Assembly (NCBI GenBank): GCA_034509495.1
Contig: CM067519.1
Coordinates: 24,645,898 to 24,709,897, forward strand
Source: Acestrorhynchus altus
Taxonomy: Eukaryota > Chordata > Actinopteri > Characiformes > Acestrorhynchidae
Length of the DNA stretch: 64,000 nucleotides
Reading direction: 5' to 3'
How positions within the stretch are numbered: position 1 is the stretch's first letter; the number at the start of each line of letters is the position of its first letter. Positions 59,437 to 64,000 of the stretch are shown here, one piece after another. Both the position numbers and the translations under genes were made by a program. The notes under the pieces were generated by a model, which searched no databases, was not told the DNA's origin, and saw nothing but the letters and a program-made list of their open reading frames with translations.

Positions 59437-59595
59437 ATAAACGTCCAGATGTGTGTGGACACTTCTGCTTATGAATGCATTTAAACAGCGAGTCTAGTCC
59501 CTGTAGAGAAGCCAATGGAACAGGAGCTGGATCTCGCTGGCGCAGACTTGCCAGGCCAAAGGAGGGCTGGAGGGGTTTAAGTGTGGGACTGCAGT
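59437..59595 (-). repeat. Family A fragment, reverse orientation
   Basis: It has cgtccagatgtgtgtggaca, tatgaatgcatttaaacagc, gtctagtccctgtagagaag and ggagggctggaggggtttaa, in the reverse order of family A. It abuts the family B copy that follows, a nested arrangement also hinted at near 14790. Confidence 0.6.
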
Positions 59596-60062
59596 GCTAT
59601 TGGACAGAAGATGAAGGTGATCAAGTTCAATAACTGATGATGAATGTAGTCTGACCTGATCAATATTTATTGATCTACTCATACAGGAGTGGTGTCCCTC
59701 AGTACGGCGTGGGGTTTAACGCAACACGCCAGACGTCTCTGCATGGAGGTGTAGAGGCTCCTAATGGTGTCCTGTGACGATCCATCCCATGCAGCTTGAA
59801 TGTTCTCACTCAGTTCTGCAGATGGTGTGGTAGGGGTGGAGTGTTGCTAGAACGTCCAGTAGCATCCCACACATTTTCAATCAGGGACAGGTCTGGAGAC
59901 GAGACCCACCACAGCATAGTATCTGTGTCTGCAAGACGAGATCTTGAGATGGCAGAAGTATGTGGACGAGCGTCGTTCGGTTGGAGTGTGTTCAGAAAAA
60001 GTGGGACCACTGGTTGCAGGACCTCGTTAACGTAGCATTGGGCTAAAAGTGAGCTGGGAGTG
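59596..60062 (-). mobile_element. Tc1-like transposon relic (family B), copy 5
   Basis: The minus strand keeps NDARPHTSAISRSRL (second catalytic Asp region) and SPDLSLIENVWDATGR (third catalytic, Glu), followed by PPLPHHLQN. The spacing between the two acidic residues is near that of DD34E elements, allowing for small deletions. The end with gatcaatatttattgatcta at about 59660 matches copy 2. Frameshifts and stops make it inactive. Confidence 0.85.
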
Positions 60063-60354
60063 TACAAAACTGCAGTTCACATCGTGACACCAGACCTTCT
60101 GAGGGACTACATTACAGTCTGGTGCAACTGTTTGTTGGACGATGAGTGTGATTACATAAATATGCAGCTTGAGTATGAAAGTCTGGTCTTGGTCATACGC
60201 TCTGCTGAAGCTGTAGTTAAGAGTGGGGGCAGGAAACTGTGTTGCTGCAAATTTGTCCATGTTTAAGTAGGAAGAGGTTGTTTTGTTTTGTACTGTTGTT
60301 AGTCTGATTCAGAAGGGCTTTTGCAGCCTATAGGGAGGACTCATGTCTTTTCCT

Positions 60355-60390
60355 CCCTCTCTCTCTCTTTCTCTCGCTCTCTCCCTTTTT
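60355..60390. repeat. CT-rich run
   Basis: Short interrupted CT repeat (ctctctctctttctctcgct). Confidence 0.8.
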
Positions 60391-60476
60391 CCAACACTGT
60401 CCAACCAGGTCAGGCCTTGCATTTTAATGAGACTTTCTGAATACCACTACTTCATCCCGAAGGAGGCACCAGGGCT

Positions 60477-60570
60477 ACACACACACACACCGCACACACT
60501 CATACACACCCACACCAACCCCCTCACACACACACACACGTATACACACACACACACACACACACACACA
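60477..60570. repeat. (CA)n array with interruptions
   Basis: CA repeats are interrupted by ccgc, catacac and ccaacccc text. The pure part is at about 60544-60570. Confidence 0.95.
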
Positions 60571-60710
60571 AAGGTACAGCAAGGCATTCCCTCAAACTCT
60601 CTCAGGCAAGACATGTTTATCTGACTGCACAAAAACATTAATAAAGAGAAGCATTAACAAACAGGCTCTTCATATTTCAGCATAGATCTTTATAGACATT
60701 AAACTACTCA

Positions 60711-60745
<35 letters not shown>

Positions 60746-60760
60746 CACACCACACACAGG
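60711..60760. repeat. (CA)n microsatellite
   Basis: CA repeats from about 60717 to 60744, then a short break and more CA. Confidence 0.95.
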
Positions 60761-61085
60761 AGGGTTTGGCAGAGATATCTGTGGGTAAGAGATTAAATTA
60801 GTGCCGTGGTGAAACTATAAACAGCAAATTAAGCTCTGGCAGAGGCAGCAGGGGGAAAAAGACCCTTCCAGAATCCTAATGACGTCTCTGTCCAGAGGAG
60901 CGAGGAAAAGGAGGTGACGGAGCCTTCACTCTTTCACACTGTCACACTCTCGAACTCCACCCGAGAGGAACCTCTCTGCGAGCTGGGACCGTTTGCACCG
61001 TACACTTGTAACTACTTCCAGTACACGTTGGCTACGTCGTGAGTTCTGTATAACTACTGAATAGCTACTGGACAACTATTAAATA

Positions 61086-61470
61086 ATGGTTCTCAACCCT
61101 GGACATGGAGTACCACTGCCCCCGCAGGTTTTCAGTGCACCTGATCCAACTAATTACATTTACATTTACTTTTACGGCATTTATCAGACGCCCTCATCCG
61201 GAGCTTTGCTGTTCACTCAGAATATCCCGAGGCTAGAACCTAGAGATTCCAAATGTCTTCATGGAGTTAAATACTCCTGAAACAGATGAGTCTTCAGTCT
61301 GTGTTTGAAGACAGTGAGGGACTCAGCTGTTCGGACTCCCAGGGGAAGTTCGTTCCTCCATTTTGGTGCCAGAACAGAAAACTAATAAACTAACTGATAA
61401 CGGTGATGCATGAAAACACTAATGTGAGGAGAGCAGTGGTTCCCCAGGACCAGGACTGAAACCCACTGCT
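61086..61470. mobile_element. Family E repeat with a second repeat nested inside
   Basis: The left end tggttctcaaccctggacat with ggagtaccac is answered by the inverted right end agtggttccccaggaccagg (about 61435). Between them, ttacggcatttatcagacgc and ccagagc-like text, then agtcttcagtctgtgtttga and caggggaagttcgttcctcc, belong to a different widespread fish repeat. That is consistent with one element inserted into another. Confidence 0.55.
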
Positions 61471-62330
61471 CTACTTAATACCTGAATACGGAATAACTAC
61501 TGAACACAGGCTCAATAATGTAACGGAATCATTTGGAATTACTACTAAGCAACATATTGAATAAACCTACAAACAAACAAATAAATAGAATCCGATAGAA
61601 CATAATATTCTGCCAACATTCATTCTGGTTAAAATGACATATTTCAGGCCTTTGTTTTAATGCAGATACTGTCTAGACCCTGTTAGAACAGATGCAGGTA
61701 CACAGAAATACAGTAAATAGCTTGGTTTCAGATTCCTCCTGGACGCCCCCAGCCAGCGCTTGGATGTGTTCAATTCCATCAGCTGCGCACCTGGTTTAAC
61801 ACTTAACAACTAGGCATTGATTTACCAAACCAGGAGTTGATGAGAACGTTGGAGATGTTTAATGAACAGAGTGATGGAAAACCATGATATATATATATAT
61901 CTTGAGAAAGAATGATGATCACAGTTGTCATTTGTAGATTTAAGTAACTTTCAGGGGCCACAGTTGAGAAGTTTAGATTATGGCAGCTCTAACACTTCTG
62001 CACCCTTCGGGATTCTTTTTCACCTCCTACTCGTCTACTGTTTGAGATCTCAAAGCAAAAAAAAAAATATATATATTGGACATTTGGCAAACTGTGAGAG
62101 CAGCTGAATAGTCTGGTGAACAGATTATAGATGTGCCAGTCACAGAACCAGCAAAACATTCTAATGTGTCAAGGCGGACAGCGGTGCACAGGACTTCAAG
62201 TGCAGAGAAAGAACCTCCGTTTCGGTGGACAGACATAGATGGACACTTCAGAAATTGCAGGCACTGACAGCCCATTAAACATGACCTGGACAAAAGGGCT
62301 TTTAGGTGGTTTGCATGTAGTGTAAACAGT
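61471..62330. other. Stretch without recognised gene
   Basis: Short A/T microsatellite runs occur at 61888-61900 and 62057-62078. No supported gene. Confidence 0.5.
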
Positions 62331-62334
62331 AATC

Positions 62335-62445
62335 AGCCATAACATTACAAACACTAACAAGTGAAGGGACGAACATTGATTATGTGGTTCCAGTGACATC
62401 TGTCAAGGGGTGGATATATACGGCGGTGTACAGCTTACACACACG
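62335..62445. repeat. Dispersed repeat terminus (taacattacaaacactaaca...)
   Basis: The words cataacattacaaacactaa, caagtgaagggacgaacatt and cagtgacatctgtcaagggg match a terminus type common in fish DNA transposons. The body beyond is not recognisable. Confidence 0.45.
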
Positions 62446-63219
62446 ACACTGCAGACCGAGGAAGTGGAATGTCCAATCCACCTGGCACCTACCATCATGC
62501 ATCGCTTGAACTCTGATAATTTACATTGTCTTGCCATGCATACAGGTGTGGGCATTGACCAACTGTCCCCTGAGCGAATATATATCATTTTTGACATGGG
62601 GGGTCTAGGGGTCCCCAAGTCCCCAAAGAAAATTTTAACATTACCTCAAAACCATCTAGTTGCCCTTGGTTCTTTAGCCAACAGATCTGAGTAAATTGGG
62701 AATTTCTTGGAATTTCTTCCAAGCGATTATCAAAGGGAAGACCCCAAAGTGGACCGTCCTGTAATAAGAGACCTGATGCTGAGTTATGTAATGTAAAGTG
62801 AAAATGACATTGTAATTATTGCCTTCAAGAATGGAGACTCACACAGACATCTTCTCCAGTTACTTCTTGTCTCACAAGGCCAGATTCCAGTCTATATGAA
62901 AGGGAAGAGACTAAAATAAAAGCATATTTTAAATGACACAGAATACCTGAAAAAAAAAGTCAGGAACGGTTTGTACTGATGCACAAAAAATCAACTTGTT
63001 CTGCCTACTGTGCAGTGGGGGCTTTTCCCACCTGTTCCATGATGATCGGCAGGAGAGGAAAGCTGATTGGCCCTTTTTGTTGAAGAATGGAACATTATAT
63101 AATGTGCTTGTTGTATAACCAGCATGCTGATTGGCTCTAAATGTTGAAGGGCTTGACTTTATCCATGACCAGAGAGATGATTGGGCCATGGTGTTGATGG
63201 GCCTAACAATGCAGCAGCC

Positions 63220-63221
<2 letters not shown>
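62446..63221. other. Stretch without recognised gene
   Basis: Unassigned DNA. No frame with a domain. Confidence 0.5.
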
Positions 63222-63258
<37 letters not shown>

Positions 63259-63272
63259 TTTATTTTATTTTA
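63222..63272. repeat. (AT)n microsatellite followed by a T run
   Basis: AT units from about 63223 to 63250, followed by T-rich sequence. Confidence 0.97.
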
Positions 63273-64000
63273 ATGTTTGAAAAAGTCAAGAGCACTTCAG
63301 CCTGTACTCTCTCTCTCAACCTTCTCCACGAGACTGTGACAGTTCTTTTTGTGGAGCAAATTCACATTCAGAATTATTCAGAACTTGTTGAACGGCCTTC
63401 CAGCAATAATTAAAACTGCAGCAGAGGCCAAAAGCCAGCAAGTTTATTATTCCTGGATAACCTATTATTGCTTTTCTTTTTATTAAACAGGAAACGTTGT
63501 GACGTTTCTTCTCCCAGCACATGCAGAAATGCACAGATACATAATGCAGGCCAGTTTGAACTAATGAGACAGCCTTAAAGATCAATAGATGAAAGGCCAG
63601 ATTTAGCCAAGCCGGATTGGACCTGCCGTTTCTCCTTGATGTTAAATTCCGTTCCGCGTTTTGTGAGCAATAACAGGGGTTTTAGTGTCAGGCTGGAAAT
63701 GCAGATTATTTTCGCCAACATATCGGAATAAGCATCCAATTATTTCCTTTGCTGCCACTTCCTCCACTCTGGAAATTGAACGGCAGACTCTGAGGCGGAC
63801 AGCACTAATATGGTGACCTTTTAAGCCGACTAGTGTAGAAATGGATTGTGCACATATCTGCAGTGAAGTCTCTTTCGCTCTCTTGCTCTTTTTGCTGGAC
63901 ACTGGACTAACGCCTTCACTCAGATCTCTCCACGCCCTCGGGGAACTTCAGCTGGCCGTCCGAAACTAAAGATTGAAAAGGCAGGGCTGCAGGGTGATCC
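63273..64000. other. Low-repeat end of window
   Basis: No recognised repeat or gene. The segment 63330-63960 is complex, moderate-GC sequence that could include conserved non-coding DNA. Confidence 0.35.

Noticed and set aside
9205..64000. Long-isoform last exon of lrrtm4 (expected to encode a Tyr-Asp-Gln-Pro-type tail in related proteins)
   Set aside because: I looked for such a coding segment after an acceptor and did not find a convincing one. Mammalian LRRTM4 introns are very long, so it probably lies beyond the window.

Overview
The window is vertebrate nuclear DNA, almost certainly from a ray-finned fish. It holds one unmistakable protein-coding gene, an intron-containing leucine-rich-repeat transmembrane neuronal protein of the LRRTM4 type, in a long, gene-poor background full of microsatellites and decayed transposons. 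The mix of Tc1-like transposon relics, long CT/CA arrays and short tRNA-derived repeats resembles ostariophysan fish (catfish, characins, electric fish); that placement is an inference. No bacterial genes, CRISPR arrays, tRNA or rRNA genes were recognised.

Positions 1-1260 are an AT-rich degenerate tandem repeat. A CpG-rich block at about 1430-2290 looks like the promoter and 5' untranslated exon of the gene. It carries (GT)n and (CG)n tracts and ends in an ATG plus one G directly before a consensus splice donor (2216-2225). Intron 1 (2220-7633) holds a minisatellite, a second CpG-rich island and large GT/GA arrays. The main coding exon starts after the acceptor at 7633 and ends at the stop at 9204. 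Joining the 4-nt coding end of exon 1 to it predicts a protein of 524 residues starting Met-Gly, as in other LRRTM4 proteins. The last two codons of the short form (Val-stop, GTATGA) can also be read as a splice donor. This fits the known LRRTM3/4 arrangement, where a longer isoform uses distant downstream exons; I did not find such an exon here.

From about 10.5 kb to the end I support no host gene. If the long isoform exists in this species, this stretch is part of its large intron. It contains at least five relics of one Tc1-like DDE transposon family (14.8, 20.2-21.4, 28.9, 40.0 and 59.6 kb) and one other Tc1-like relic (21.5 kb). It also contains a LINE reverse-transcriptase fragment (57.2 kb), three tRNA-derived SINE-like pieces (29.8, 30.2, 39.2 kb), several non-autonomous repeat families, three minisatellites and many microsatellites. 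A nearly perfect 132-bp inverted duplication lies at 40654-40936. Several low-repeat stretches (31.4-34.4, 48.2-48.8, 50.1-51.5, 53.9-55.7, 63.3-64.0 kb) are candidate conserved non-coding DNA, to be tested by alignment.

The strongest observations concern gene architecture: the split start codon, the stop codon inside a splice donor, and Z-DNA-prone repeats next to the start. I found no new multi-gene system.
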